Assembly: GCA_031292695.1 (NCBI GenBank) | Contig: JARLGS010000411.1 | Coordinates: 1-46,450 of the forward strand | Direction of reading: 5' to 3' | DNA: 46,450 nucleotides | Origin: Mycobacterium sp. | Lineage (GTDB): Bacteria; Actinomycetota; Actinomycetes; Mycobacteriales; Mycobacteriaceae | In this document: in pieces, positions 30,841 to 38,937 of the stretch | Layout: every line of letters starts with the position of its first letter | Numbering within the stretch: position 1 is the first letter of the stretch | Translations under genes and position numbers: made by a program | Notes under the pieces: model-generated | Databases searched by the model: none | Told to the model about the DNA's origin: nothing | What the model saw: the letters and a program-made list of their open reading frames with translations, nothing else

Positions 30841-32058
30841 ATGGCCGACCCCACCGGTGCATCAATCACCGCCGCCCCCGAAGTCGGCGAGCAGGATTTC
30901 CGCGACATTCTCGAGGCCACCCGGCAATTCGTCCGCACCGTGGTGATGCCGCGTGAGCTGGAAATCATGAACGACAACCGGGTGCCGGACGACATCCGCG
31001 ACCAGGCAAAAGACATGGGCCTGTTCGGCTACGCCATTCCCCAGGAATGGGGCGGCCTCGGGCTGAATCTGGTTCAGGACGTCGAGATGGCAATGGAGCT
31101 GGGCTACACCACTTTGGCGGTGCGCTCGATGTTCGGCACCAACAACGGGATCGCCGGCCAGGTACTCGTCGGGTTCGGCACCGACGCGCAGAAACAACGC
31201 TGGCTGGAGGGCACCGCCTCCGGTGCCGTCGTCGCCTCGTTCGCGTTGACTGAGCCCGGCGCCGGCTCCAACCCGGCGGGCCTGCGCACGAAGGCGGTGC
31301 GGGACGGCGCGGGCGATACCGGCGGCTGGGTGATCAGCGGGCAGAAGCGGTTCATCACCAACGCCCCCACCGCGAACCTGTTCGTGGTGTTCGCCCGGAC
31401 CCGACCCGCCGATGCCGACGGCCCAGGCATTGCGGTATTCCTGGTGCCGGCCGACGCGCCCGGCGTCACGGTCGGGACCAAGGACGCCAAGATGGGCCAG
31501 GAGGGCGCCTGGACCGCCGACGTCACCTTCGACGGCGTCCGCGTTGACTCCGATGCGCTGATCGGCGGCAACGAGGACATCGGTTACCGCGCGGCGATGA
31601 CCTCACTGGCCCGCGGCCGCGTGCACATTGCGGCGCTGTCTGTGGGCGCCGCCCAACGCGCGCTCGACGAGTCCGTGGCGTACGCCGCGACCGCCACCCA
31701 GGGCGGGACCCCGATCGGTGAATTTCAGTTGGTGCAGGCGATGCTGGCCGATATGCAGACCGGTGTGATGGCCGGCCGGGCGCTCGTCCGCGATGCCGCC
31801 CGGCTGTGGGTCAGCGGCGAAGACCGGCGCATCGCACCGTCGGCCGCGAAACTGTTCTGCACCGAGATGGTCGGCAAGGTCGCCGACCTCGCCGTGCAGG
31901 TACACGGCGGCAGCGGTTACATGCGGGATGTGCCCGTGGAACGGATCTACCGAGATGTGCGCCTATTGCGCCTATATGAGGGCACCAGCGAAATTCAGCG
32001 ATTGATCATCGGCGGCGGGCTGGTCAAGGCCGCGCAGCGAGCCTCTGCCGGTCGCTAA
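30841..32058 (+). CDS. Acyl-CoA dehydrogenase (homotetrameric type)
   Basis: 405 residues from the ATG at 30841 (AAGGAG at 30826-30831, 9 nt upstream); the frame opens at 30793, without support. Motifs: AIPQEWGGLGLNLV, FALTEPGAGSNPAGLRTKAV (Asn where Asp is common in the AGSD loop), ISGQKRFITNAP, VQVHGGSGYMRDVPVERIYRDVR, and YEGTSEIQRLIIG near the end with the catalytic Glu position. It is divergent from the SDR-thiolase-ACAD-GntR operon and alone on its transcript, ending at a hairpin shared with the convergent MaoC gene. It probably serves the same pathway with a different acyl-CoA. Confidence 0.92.
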   Translation: MADPTGASITAAPEVGEQDFRDILEATRQFVRTVVMPRELEIMNDNRVPDDIRDQAKDMGLFGYAIPQEWGGLGLNLVQDVEMAMELGYTTLAVRSMFGTNNGIAGQVLVGFGTDAQKQRWLEGTASGAVVASFALTEPGAGSNPAGLRTKAVRDGAGDTGGWVISGQKRFITNAPTANLFVVFARTRPADADGPGIAVFLVPADAPGVTVGTKDAKMGQEGAWTADVTFDGVRVDSDALIGGNEDIGYRAAMTSLARGRVHIAALSVGAAQRALDESVAYAATATQGGTPIGEFQLVQAMLADMQTGVMAGRALVRDAARLWVSGEDRRIAPSAAKLFCTEMVGKVADLAVQVHGGSGYMRDVPVERIYRDVRLLRLYEGTSEIQRLIIGGGLVKAAQRASAGR

Positions 32059-32089
32059 GTGATCCGTTTCTCCCCGGCTATCGACCGGT

Positions 32090-32111
32090 CGCTGTATCAC
32101 CCGATATAGCG
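32090..32111. terminator. Bidirectional terminator-like hairpin
   Basis: CGCTGTATC (32090-32098), a 4-nt loop, then GATATAGCG (32103-32111): a 9-bp stem with one G-U pair. It overlaps the MaoC stop codon (32097-32099) and lies 31 bp after the convergent acyl-CoA dehydrogenase stop. The remaining gap shows nothing else. Confidence 0.5.
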
Positions 32112-32549
32112 CACGATCGATTCGACCACGGCGGCCGGCTTGTCCGAACCCTCGATCTCGACGGTGACCGTCATCGTGGCCTGAACCGATCCGTCGAGCT
32201 GGTCGACTTTCGAAATGACGGCACGCGCCCGCACGTTTGCTCCGACCTTCACCGGCGTGATGAACCGCACCTTGTTGTAGCCATAGTTGATGCCCATCGC
32301 GATGTTGTCGACGCGATACAGCTGATGGTTGAAATGCGGTAGCAGTGAAAGCGTCAGCAAACCGTGGGCGATGGTGCCGCCGAACGGCCCCGAAGCGGCC
32401 CTGTCCGGGTCGACGTGAATCCACTGGTGGTCGTCCGTGGCCTCGGCGAACAGGTTGACGCGGTCCTGGGTGATCTCCATCCAGTCGGACGGACCAAGCT
32501 CGCTGCCTGCTGCTGCGACGAACTCGGACAGGTTGTCGAAGACTCTCAC
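32097..32549 (-). CDS. MaoC-like (R)-specific enoyl-CoA hydratase
   Basis: 150 residues from the GTG at 32549, preferred over the TTG at 32564 because AGAGGGA lies just upstream. This is a single hotdog domain with the hydratase-2 motif: FAEATDDHQWIHVDPDRA places Asp40 and His45 as the catalytic pair, followed by GPFGGTIAHG (54-63). It hydrates a trans-2-enoyl-CoA to the (R)-3-hydroxyacyl-CoA and, at this size, works as a dimer. It is monocistronic and convergent with the acyl-CoA dehydrogenase. It offers a hydratase route that does not need the atypical crotonases. Confidence 0.9.
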   Translation of the reverse strand: MRVFDNLSEFVAAAGSELGPSDWMEITQDRVNLFAEATDDHQWIHVDPDRAASGPFGGTIAHGLLTLSLLPHFNHQLYRVDNIAMGINYGYNKVRFITPVKVGANVRARAVISKVDQLDGSVQATMTVTVEIEGSDKPAAVVESIVRYIG

Positions 32550-32928
32550 GCTGATCCCTCTCAACTGGGCCGCGTCTCGGCCGCACCAGTAATACTTCTA
32601 ACCCGTCGACCGCGGGCGGCACAATGGACAGATTCCGGCCAATGCCACCATCAAGCCGTCGCAAAGTTCGCCAAGTCCGCATACCATTAATGCTCACCTG
32701 CAAAAATACCGGTATCAGAGATTGCCATCATCCATCGCGCCAGCACGCTTCTGTCGACCAATTCCTCCGCCATCAGAGGGGTCGACAGACAACGTTTCCT
32801 CACTAGCTGGATACCGGACCCCGACAACCCTGATACTGAATTAGGTAATGCAGTGCACGTGAGATGCGAATGCCGCAATCGACTGCCAACTGACGTTGCA
32901 GCGACTGCGGAGAACGAATGGGGCGACG
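32550..32928. other. 379-bp intergenic region with inverted repeats
   Basis: This is the longest gene-free stretch of the window and visibly lower in GC than its surroundings. It holds a 10-bp palindrome ATACCGGTAT (32706-32715), a second ATACCGG at 32811-32817, and a perfect 10-bp inverted repeat TCTGTCGACC (32750-32759) / GGTCGACAGA (32780-32789) with a 20-nt loop. AGTAATACT (32588-32596) is a 9-bp dyad upstream of the MaoC gene. No ORF here looks coding. It must carry the MaoC promoter and that of the gene at 32929. Confidence 0.6.
32750..32789. repeat. Perfect 10-bp inverted repeat with 20-nt loop
   Basis: TCTGTCGACC (32750-32759) and GGTCGACAGA (32780-32789) are exact reverse complements, 140 bp upstream of the GNAT-like gene. 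They could form a leader hairpin or a paired operator. The arms each contain GTCGAC. Confidence 0.75.
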
Positions 32929-33645
32929 ATGTCGGTGGAGTATGTCGAATACGAATCAGGCGACGATATTTCGCTCACCGAAAACATCAGTTGGTGGGAC
33001 TCAGACACGGAATGCACCGTCGTGCTTTCCCAACCGGGAACCGACCTCGAACTGTGGAACCGCTACCTAGACACGGCTGAGCAGACTTATCGCCAGCACG
33101 GCGTCGAGGCCGCGGTCGACGCCGCCGCAATCCGGCACGGCGCGGACACCGCTTTGTTCTGGACCGTCTTGGACCATCGCGACAACATGGTCGGCGGGCT
33201 GCGCGCGAAAGCCCCGCTGAACCGCGCCGACGACTCGCACGCTGTGGTGGAGTGGGCCGACCAACCTGGTCTGGCGATGGTGCGCAAGATGATCGATGTT
33301 CGCATCCCCTTCGGCGTCATCGAGATGAAGACCGCCTGGGTGTCCGACAACCGCGTTAGCAGGCACGCCATCACCGGCCTGCTGGCCCGTGCCGCCTATC
33401 ACGCGACAAGCATCATGGGTGTGCAGTTCGTGATGGCCACCGCGGCACAACACGTCTTGGAGCTGTGGAAATCCGGTGGTGGTGTGGTAGCACACATCCC
33501 GGCTACGCCGTACCCCGACGAGCGCTACCGCACAAAGATGATGTGGTGGGATCGTCGAACTATGGTCAATCACTCAGAACCGGAACAGGTTTCGAAGGCG
33601 CTGCGCGAAATCAGTGCGATTTCCACCACGCTGGCTGCCAGTTGA
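32929..33645 (+). CDS. Unrecognised protein with possible GNAT / N-acyltransferase fold
   Basis: 238 residues from the ATG at 32929; the frame opens at 32896. I do not firmly recognise the family. Features that recall GNAT-fold N-acyl amino acid/AHL synthase-like proteins are a central strand NMVGGLRAKAPL near 92-103, VIEMKTAWVSDNRVSRHAI near 135-153 followed by a helix LLARAAYHATSIMG, and a late YRTKMMWWDRRTM strand. There is no signal peptide or membrane segment. The gene begins with an acidic, Trp-containing stretch (ISWWDSD). It is followed 257 bp later by a DcpA-like cyclic-di-GMP enzyme on the same strand. If it is an acyltransferase, the nearby acyl-CoA genes could supply its donor; that is speculation. 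Confidence 0.5.
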   Translation: MSVEYVEYESGDDISLTENISWWDSDTECTVVLSQPGTDLELWNRYLDTAEQTYRQHGVEAAVDAAAIRHGADTALFWTVLDHRDNMVGGLRAKAPLNRADDSHAVVEWADQPGLAMVRKMIDVRIPFGVIEMKTAWVSDNRVSRHAITGLLARAAYHATSIMGVQFVMATAAQHVLELWKSGGGVVAHIPATPYPDERYRTKMMWWDRRTMVNHSEPEQVSKALREISAISTTLAAS

Positions 33646-33902
33646 TGGCAGCTGCCGACGCCCAGGCCGTCACGATCCTCGATCCCGATCTCTCCGCCGG
33701 ATCGCCGAACTCGACCCCTATCCATCGGTACAGTGGCCGCGCCGGCGGCCCAACCCCCTATCGGCGAGCAGCGCACCGGACCGGGTAAGAACACGACGAG
33801 TCGATCGTGCTCGTGCTGCGGATGTCGGTGGCGGCACCGGCTTCGATACCGAGCCGACGGAGCACCGGTTTCGACGTCACCGCAAGTTAAGCTGATCGCC
33901 TG

Positions 33903-35792
33903 ATGTCCATCGACGAGTCTCCCCCTTCCCTCGATCGCGTTGTGACTGACGTTGCCTCGCGATTGATGGCGGCGGACGCCACCAACCACACCGCGGTGTA
34001 CTCGGACGTGCTGGAGATACTCGTCAACTACTTCGGCCTCGACGTCAGCTTTCTGCGCCGCAACGACCACGAGATCGGCGCATCGATTCTCGTCACGGAA
34101 TGGCCACTGCGAGCGGAGATCCCGGACCCCGACCCACTGCGAGTGGTGTACTTCGCCAACGCCGACCCAGTCTTCGCCGAAACCGAACACCGCAAGACGC
34201 CGCTCGTCGTGCGCCCCGACCCCGAACCGGACGCCTACCAGCGCCGTATCGAGGCAGACCGCAAGGTGCCCCAGATATCACTGGCAGCAATGCCTTTGGT
34301 CTCCGGCGACCAGACCACCGGGGCTCTCGGATTCGTCAAGTACGGTAACCGCGAATGGCTCGTCGAAGAGATCAACGCACTGCAGGCCGTCGCTTCACTG
34401 TTGGCCCAAGCCCAGTCGCGAGTGCTCGCAGAGGAGCAACTGCGGTATCTGGCCGAGCACGACGACCTGACCGGACTGAACAACCGCCGTGCGCTAATCG
34501 CCCACCTCGATGCCCGACTGCAAGCGGGACAACCAGGCCCGGTGACCGCGCTGTTTTTCGATTTGGACCGGCTCAAGACCATCAACGACTACCTCGGCCA
34601 CAGCGCCGGCGATTCGTTCATTCGCGTGTTCGCGCAGCGTCTCACCGAAGGCGTCGACGACAACACGCTGATCGCTCGGCTCGGCGGTGACGAGTTCGTG
34701 GTGGTCCCGGCCGAGCCGGTGTCTTCGGTCGAGGCCGAGGCACTGGCATATCGACTACAGGACTCGCTGCGCCGTCGGGTGTGGATCGACGGTGAACGAC
34801 TCACGCGCGCCGTCAGCGTCGGTGTCGCCTCGGGAATGCCCGGCTCTGACGACACCTCCGACCTGTTGCGGCGAGCCGACCAGGCAGTCCTGAGTGCAAA
34901 ATCTGCGGGCGGCAACCGCATTGCAGTGTTCACGGACGCGATGTCCCTGGAGACGGCCTACCGCAATGACATCGAAATGCATCTGCAGGATGTGATCAAT
35001 AACGGCGCCCTGCTACTGAACTACCTACCCGAGATCGACATGCGGACCGGCAAGCTGCTGGCCACCGAAGCACTGGTGCGGTGGGACCACCCCACCCGTG
35101 GGCTGCTCCCGCCGGCGGCGTTCATCGGTATCGCCGAATCGATCAACCTGGCAGGCGAATTGGGCCGATGGGTCCTGCGCACGGCGTGCGGCGAATTCGC
35201 GCGGTGGCGTGACGAGTACCGAAAAGCCAACAGTGCCAGTGGCAATTCGGACGACATGGACGACTTCGAGTTGCGGGTCAACGTGTCCCCGGTCCAATTG
35301 GTCACCGACGGGTTCGCCGAGTCGGTCGCCGGCATCCTCGACGAATTCGGCCTGGACCGCAGTTCGGTATGCCTGGAGATCACCGAGAATGTGGTCGTCC
35401 AGGACAGCGAGTCCACGCGTGCCACGCTCGCCGATCTGCGCCGTGCAGGCGTGCGGCTGGCGATCGATGACTTCGGCACGGGGTACAGCGTGCTGTCGCA
35501 CCTCAAGTCACTGCCGGTCGACATCCTCAAGATCGACCGCAGCTTCGTGACCGACCTCGGTGCCAATCCCGGCGATCTGGCCATCGTGCGGGCCATCATC
35601 GCCCTAGCCGACTCGTTCGGGCTGCAGATCGTGGCCGAAGGAGTCGAAACCGAATCTGCCGCAACGACATTGCTACGTCATGGCTGCCACCGGGCCCAAG
35701 GGTTCCTGCTGTCGCGGCCGCTGCCCGGCGATCAGATGGCGGCACTGTTCCGAAAGGGCCGGGTGCCGGTCCGCTTCAGCATCGAGTCCTGA
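33903..35792 (+). CDS. dcpA: Bifunctional cyclic-di-GMP enzyme, GAF-GGDEF-EAL (DcpA-like)
   Basis: 629 residues. An N-terminal GAF-type sensor domain (about 15-170), a GGDEF domain with intact GGDEF at 261-265 preceded by FFDLDRLKTINDYLGHSAGD, and an EAL domain with EALVRW from 389, DDFGTGYS from 522 and EGVET at 579-583. Both catalytic signatures look complete, so it should make cyclic di-GMP from GTP and hydrolyse it to pGpG. The domain order, length and N-terminal phrases (DVSFLR.ND, DPDPLR, DADPVF-like) agree with mycobacterial DcpA/Rv1354c as I remember it. It is cytoplasmic, with no membrane segment. It lies 257 bp after the GNAT-like gene and converges on an FAD-type gene. The RBS is weak, so the start at 33903 is probable, not certain. 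Confidence 0.88.
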   Translation: MSIDESPPSLDRVVTDVASRLMAADATNHTAVYSDVLEILVNYFGLDVSFLRRNDHEIGASILVTEWPLRAEIPDPDPLRVVYFANADPVFAETEHRKTPLVVRPDPEPDAYQRRIEADRKVPQISLAAMPLVSGDQTTGALGFVKYGNREWLVEEINALQAVASLLAQAQSRVLAEEQLRYLAEHDDLTGLNNRRALIAHLDARLQAGQPGPVTALFFDLDRLKTINDYLGHSAGDSFIRVFAQRLTEGVDDNTLIARLGGDEFVVVPAEPVSSVEAEALAYRLQDSLRRRVWIDGERLTRAVSVGVASGMPGSDDTSDLLRRADQAVLSAKSAGGNRIAVFTDAMSLETAYRNDIEMHLQDVINNGALLLNYLPEIDMRTGKLLATEALVRWDHPTRGLLPPAAFIGIAESINLAGELGRWVLRTACGEFARWRDEYRKANSASGNSDDMDDFELRVNVSPVQLVTDGFAESVAGILDEFGLDRSSVCLEITENVVVQDSESTRATLADLRRAGVRLAIDDFGTGYSVLSHLKSLPVDILKIDRSFVTDLGANPGDLAIVRAIIALADSFGLQIVAEGVETESAATTLLRHGCHRAQGFLLSRPLPGDQMAALFRKGRVPVRFSIES

Positions 35793-35804
35793 TCCCGAAC
35801 GGCG

Positions 35805-36794
35805 CTACCGGGCAACGAGTTCCACGCGGGCAAACCGGCTGGCCGGGTAGCCGACGAGGCAAACCTGCAACGCGCCGGTCAGTGGGGCTCCCCCACCCCC
35901 CGTTCGGCTCGGAACAGCAACCGCATCGACGAAGTCCGGGGATATGGTCACGCCGTGCCTGGCCCGCACAAGGTACGGGCCATCCGATGTCTGCAATTCG
36001 GCGCCGACGATCCGTCGGTCCTCGAGTACCAGAGCAGCCAGCGTGCTTGCCGGGCTGACGGCAATGTCACGTTCGGCGACGGCCGCTGCCAGCCAGTCGA
36101 ACAATTCGCCCGGACCGTCGTCCACACCCCAGTCGATGGTGCCGATGGGCGCCAGCCGAACTCTCCGGCCGGCCACGTCCTGCACCGTGCTCGCCGACCA
36201 ACCCCGAACCGTGCTGTACACCGCGGCCGTGGCCGAACCCAGGCACTCCTGAGCCCAGTCGGCGAGGCGAGCGCCGAAAAAGGTTTCGACAGTGCGACTG
36301 TCGCGTTCGGACTCCGACAACTCGTGCACCGTGCGCGTCGACACGTACTGCTCAGTGACCTGCCGCTCGATCGACTCCGGGTCTACGTCCGAGTCCTCGG
36401 TCAGCGCAGCGAAATAAACCGCGGTGGCATCGACCTGATCGGCGGACCGGTCATCGCCGCGGTGATGACCGGTCATCGCCGCAACCGCGTCGTCATCGGC
36501 TATCTCGGACGGGTGATCATCAGCCGCGGCTTCAGCGACGTCGTCATCGCCCTGATCCTTCGCGACCCGCAGCACCCCGGACGCTTCGATTCGGGACCGG
36601 AGCACAGCGCCCAGGGTAGTTGCGCAACCACCAGACGATCCCGGTACACGATCCCGCACCCAGCGGTCATCCGCGAAGGGCAACGCCCCGGCGACCATGA
36701 CCTCCACGCCCGCATCGACTGCGGCGATGGCTGTTGCCAAACCAGCGATGCCGGCGCCGGCGCACAGCACGTCAACTTCTGCGTCCCAATCCAA
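35805..36794 (-). CDS. Short FAD-binding dehydrogenase-like protein, TTG start
   Basis: 329 residues. The N-terminus has a Rossmann FAD motif VLCAGAGIAGLATAIAAVDAG (9-29, quoted here in part as GAGIAGLATAIAA), and the region VSPASTLAALVLEDRRIVGAEL resembles the second half of FAD_binding_2 flavoproteins. The start must be TTG at 36794: an in-frame TGA lies 24 nt upstream with no other start between, and AGGGA precedes it. The protein is short for the family (400-550) and lacks a recognisable C-terminal FAD segment. Residues 78-125 form an acidic, His-containing, probably disordered insert. Whether it is an active oxidoreductase or a degenerate or repurposed flavoprotein is open. It is divergent from the TetR gene at 36972. 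Confidence 0.6.
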   Translation of the reverse strand: MDWDAEVDVLCAGAGIAGLATAIAAVDAGVEVMVAGALPFADDRWVRDRVPGSSGGCATTLGAVLRSRIEASGVLRVAKDQGDDDVAEAAADDHPSEIADDDAVAAMTGHHRGDDRSADQVDATAVYFAALTEDSDVDPESIERQVTEQYVSTRTVHELSESERDSRTVETFFGARLADWAQECLGSATAAVYSTVRGWSASTVQDVAGRRVRLAPIGTIDWGVDDGPGELFDWLAAAVAERDIAVSPASTLAALVLEDRRIVGAELQTSDGPYLVRARHGVTISPDFVDAVAVPSRTGGGGAPLTGALQVCLVGYPASRFARVELVAR

Positions 36795-36971
36795 CCTGAA
36801 TTCCCTGCGTCGAGGTCAGCGAATTGCAACAATCCGGTAACTGAAGATCGATTCTCGCCGCATGACCACTTTACATACTCTCGGAATCAATGACACCATC
36901 AGCGCCTGAGCATTCGACACCCTATGATCACCGGCACTATCCCAGACCGCGCCGACGGAGGTAATCAACGA

Positions 36972-37649
36972 ATGGGACGCCAGCCGCGATCGGCAGTGAC
37001 CAGACGTAAGATCATCGACTCCGCAGTCGATTTGATCAACGAGATCGGTTATCCCGCAGCCGGTTTGGCTGACATCATCGAACGCGCCGAACTGACCAAG
37101 GGCGCGCTCTACTACCACTTCGATTCCAAGGAAGCGCTGGCCACCGTCATCATCGAAGAGGGTTTGGTCTTGTTGCACAACGTATTCCAGTCTGCGCGGG
37201 ACTCGGAGCATCGCGCCCTGGAGTCACTGATCGTCGGTACGTTCACCACCAGCGACCTGCTCGCCACGAACCGGACCGCGCAGGCGGGGACCAAACTGCT
37301 GCGCACATTCGCCGGGTTCAATCCGACCGCGAGGTACAGCTATCTCAATTTCGTAAACCAGTTCACCTCCGACATCAAGCGAGCCGAGGACGAAGGGGAC
37401 CTCCGTCCGGGCACCGATCCCGTCGATGTCGCCGAGACCCTGGTCGCTTGGATCCTCGGTGCGGAGCTGTTGTCCAGCTCGGTATCAGATGGCCAAGACC
37501 TACGGGACCGGTTCACCCGACAGTGGCGGGTGTTGATGCCGGCGATCGCCACCCACGAATCTCTCGACAGTTATCAGGCCTTCGCAGTGACCGAATCGAC
37601 AAACAAGTCGCGCCTCGCAGCGTCGCACTCGGGTGATCCACATCGTTAA
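36972..37649 (+). CDS. TetR-family regulator resembling gamma-butyrolactone receptors (ScbR/ArpA type)
   Basis: 225 residues from the ATG at 36972 (GGAGG at 36957-36961); the frame opens at 36924. The helix-turn-helix region reads TRRKIIDSAVDLINEIGYPA followed by LTKGALYYHFDSKEALA, close to the butyrolactone-receptor pattern TKGALYFHF.SKE.LA. The C-terminal run ILGAELLSSSVSDGQDLRDRF followed by RVLMPAIA recalls the G.Q..S....DL..R....W..LLP.I tail of that family; length also fits. These receptors release DNA on binding a diffusible lipid-like signal. No AfsA/ScbA signal synthase gene is visible in the window. It lies 55 bp before the acyl-CoA dehydrogenase pair and could simply regulate that. 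Confidence 0.8.
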   Translation: MGRQPRSAVTRRKIIDSAVDLINEIGYPAAGLADIIERAELTKGALYYHFDSKEALATVIIEEGLVLLHNVFQSARDSEHRALESLIVGTFTTSDLLATNRTAQAGTKLLRTFAGFNPTARYSYLNFVNQFTSDIKRAEDEGDLRPGTDPVDVAETLVAWILGAELLSSSVSDGQDLRDRFTRQWRVLMPAIATHESLDSYQAFAVTESTNKSRLAASHSGDPHR

Positions 37650-37674
37650 CTAAGTTGACTTCTATTGCTAGGCT
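37646..37674 (+). promoter_or_regulatory. Possible promoter of the acyl-CoA dehydrogenase pair
   Basis: TTAACT (37646-37651), 17 nt, TAGGCT (37669-37674). It starts inside the TetR stop region. The spacer contains AAGT-TG-ACTT (37653-37662), a small dyad that could be an operator. A TGGAGG RBS precedes the ATG at 37705. Confidence 0.35.
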
Positions 37675-37704
37675 GCTTCCAGCCCGAGCAATGGAGGTAT
37701 TGGC

Positions 37705-38937
37705 ATGGACCTCGACTGGTCAGCCAGCGACTTGGCATTCCGCGATGAAGTACGCGCATTTCTGCAGGACAACCTGACGCCGGAGATCCGGCAGGCCGGC
37801 CGCTTGATGACCAGCGTCTACAGCGACCATGAGGCCAGCCTGGAATGGCAGCGCATCCTGCATGAACGCGGTTGGGCCGCGCCGGCCTGGCCGGCCGAGT
37901 ACGGCGGCTGCGACTGGAGCCTGACCCAGCACTACATCTTCAGCAGGGAGTCCACCCTGGCCGGCGCGCCTTCGCTGTCACCGATGGGCATCCGCATGGT
38001 GGCCCACGCCATCGTCCGGTTCGGCACCCAGGAGCAGAAGGACTACTTCCTGCCCCGCATCCTCACCGGCGAGGTGTTCTTCTGCCAGGGCTACTCCGAA
38101 CCCGAGGCGGGATCCGACCTCGCGGCACTCACGATGGCCGCGGTGTCGGATGGCGAAGACCTGGTGTGCACCGGCAGCAAGATCTGGACCACCCATGCCA
38201 CCGAGGCCAACTGGATGTTCGCGCTGGTGCGCACGACCCGCACCACCAAGAAACAGCAGGGCATCACCTTCGTGCTCATCGAGATGAACACTCCGGGCAT
38301 CCAGATCCGCCCGCTGGTGATGACCTCCGGCGAAGAAGTCCAGAACCAGGTGTTCTTCGACGAGGTCCGGGTGCCCAAGGGCAACGTCATCGGACAGATC
38401 GACGATGGTTGGACGGTCGCGAAGTATCTGCTCGAGTTCGAGCGCGGCGGTGGCGCCGCCGCTCCGGCACTGCAGGTCCTTGCCGACGACATCGCCACTG
38501 CGGCCGCGCAGGCGCCCGGTCCGGACGGCGGTCTGCTGATCGACGACGCGGCATTCTCCCGCAAGCTCGCCGACGCTCAGATCCGCACCGAGGTCCTGGA
38601 AATCCTGGAATACCGGGTGCTGGCCGCACTGGCGGGCGGCGGACATCCGGGCGCGGCGTCGTCCATGCTCAAGGTTCTGTCGACCGAGTTGAGCCAAGCG
38701 CTGACCGAACTGGCCATGGAGGCTGCCGGACCCCGCGGTCGGGCGTACCAGCCACACGCCACCCGGCCCGGCGGGCCCGTCGCCGAATTCTCGCCTCCCG
38801 CAGACGGTTACGTCAGTGGCGAACCATGGCAGGCGGTCGCACCACTGCGCTACTTCAACGACCGGGCAGGGTCGATCTACGCCGGGAGCAACGAAATCCA
38901 ACGCAATATCCTCGCCAAAGCAGAACTGGGGCTGTAG
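37705..38937 (+). CDS. Acyl-CoA dehydrogenase, large subunit of a second FadE pair
   Basis: 410 residues; ATGGAGG lies upstream of the ATG at 37705. Motifs: WAAPAWPAEYGGCDWS near 54-69, CQGYSEPEAGSDLAALTMAA near 128-147, TGSKIWTTHATEANWMFALVRT, and IYAGSNEIQRNILAKAELGL at the C-terminus, the ending seen in catalytic subunits of mycobacterial steroid FadE heterodimers. Its TAG is directly followed by the ATG of the partner subunit. Residues about 340-370 hold a Pro/Gly-rich insert (RPGGPVAEFSPPADG) before the final helices. It probably acts on a bulky alicyclic or branched acyl-CoA as an alpha2beta2 enzyme with the 38938 product. Confidence 0.9.
   Translation: MDLDWSASDLAFRDEVRAFLQDNLTPEIRQAGRLMTSVYSDHEASLEWQRILHERGWAAPAWPAEYGGCDWSLTQHYIFSRESTLAGAPSLSPMGIRMVAHAIVRFGTQEQKDYFLPRILTGEVFFCQGYSEPEAGSDLAALTMAAVSDGEDLVCTGSKIWTTHATEANWMFALVRTTRTTKKQQGITFVLIEMNTPGIQIRPLVMTSGEEVQNQVFFDEVRVPKGNVIGQIDDGWTVAKYLLEFERGGGAAAPALQVLADDIATAAAQAPGPDGGLLIDDAAFSRKLADAQIRTEVLEILEYRVLAALAGGGHPGAASSMLKVLSTELSQALTELAMEAAGPRGRAYQPHATRPGGPVAEFSPPADGYVSGEPWQAVAPLRYFNDRAGSIYAGSNEIQRNILAKAELGL

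Noticed and set aside
32550..32928. A tRNA or CRISPR array in the long intergenic region
   Set aside because: There is no cloverleaf or CCA-type acceptor and no regularly spaced repeats, only inverted repeats.
32929..33645. Firm assignment as an AHL or N-acyl amino acid synthase
   Set aside because: Only a loose strand/helix resemblance to GNAT proteins is visible, with no diagnostic catalytic residues that I can place.
33646..33902. A small gene between the GNAT-like and DcpA-like genes
   Set aside because: The short frames here lack an RBS and have no recognisable protein features. I see nothing in this 257-bp gap beyond a possible promoter.
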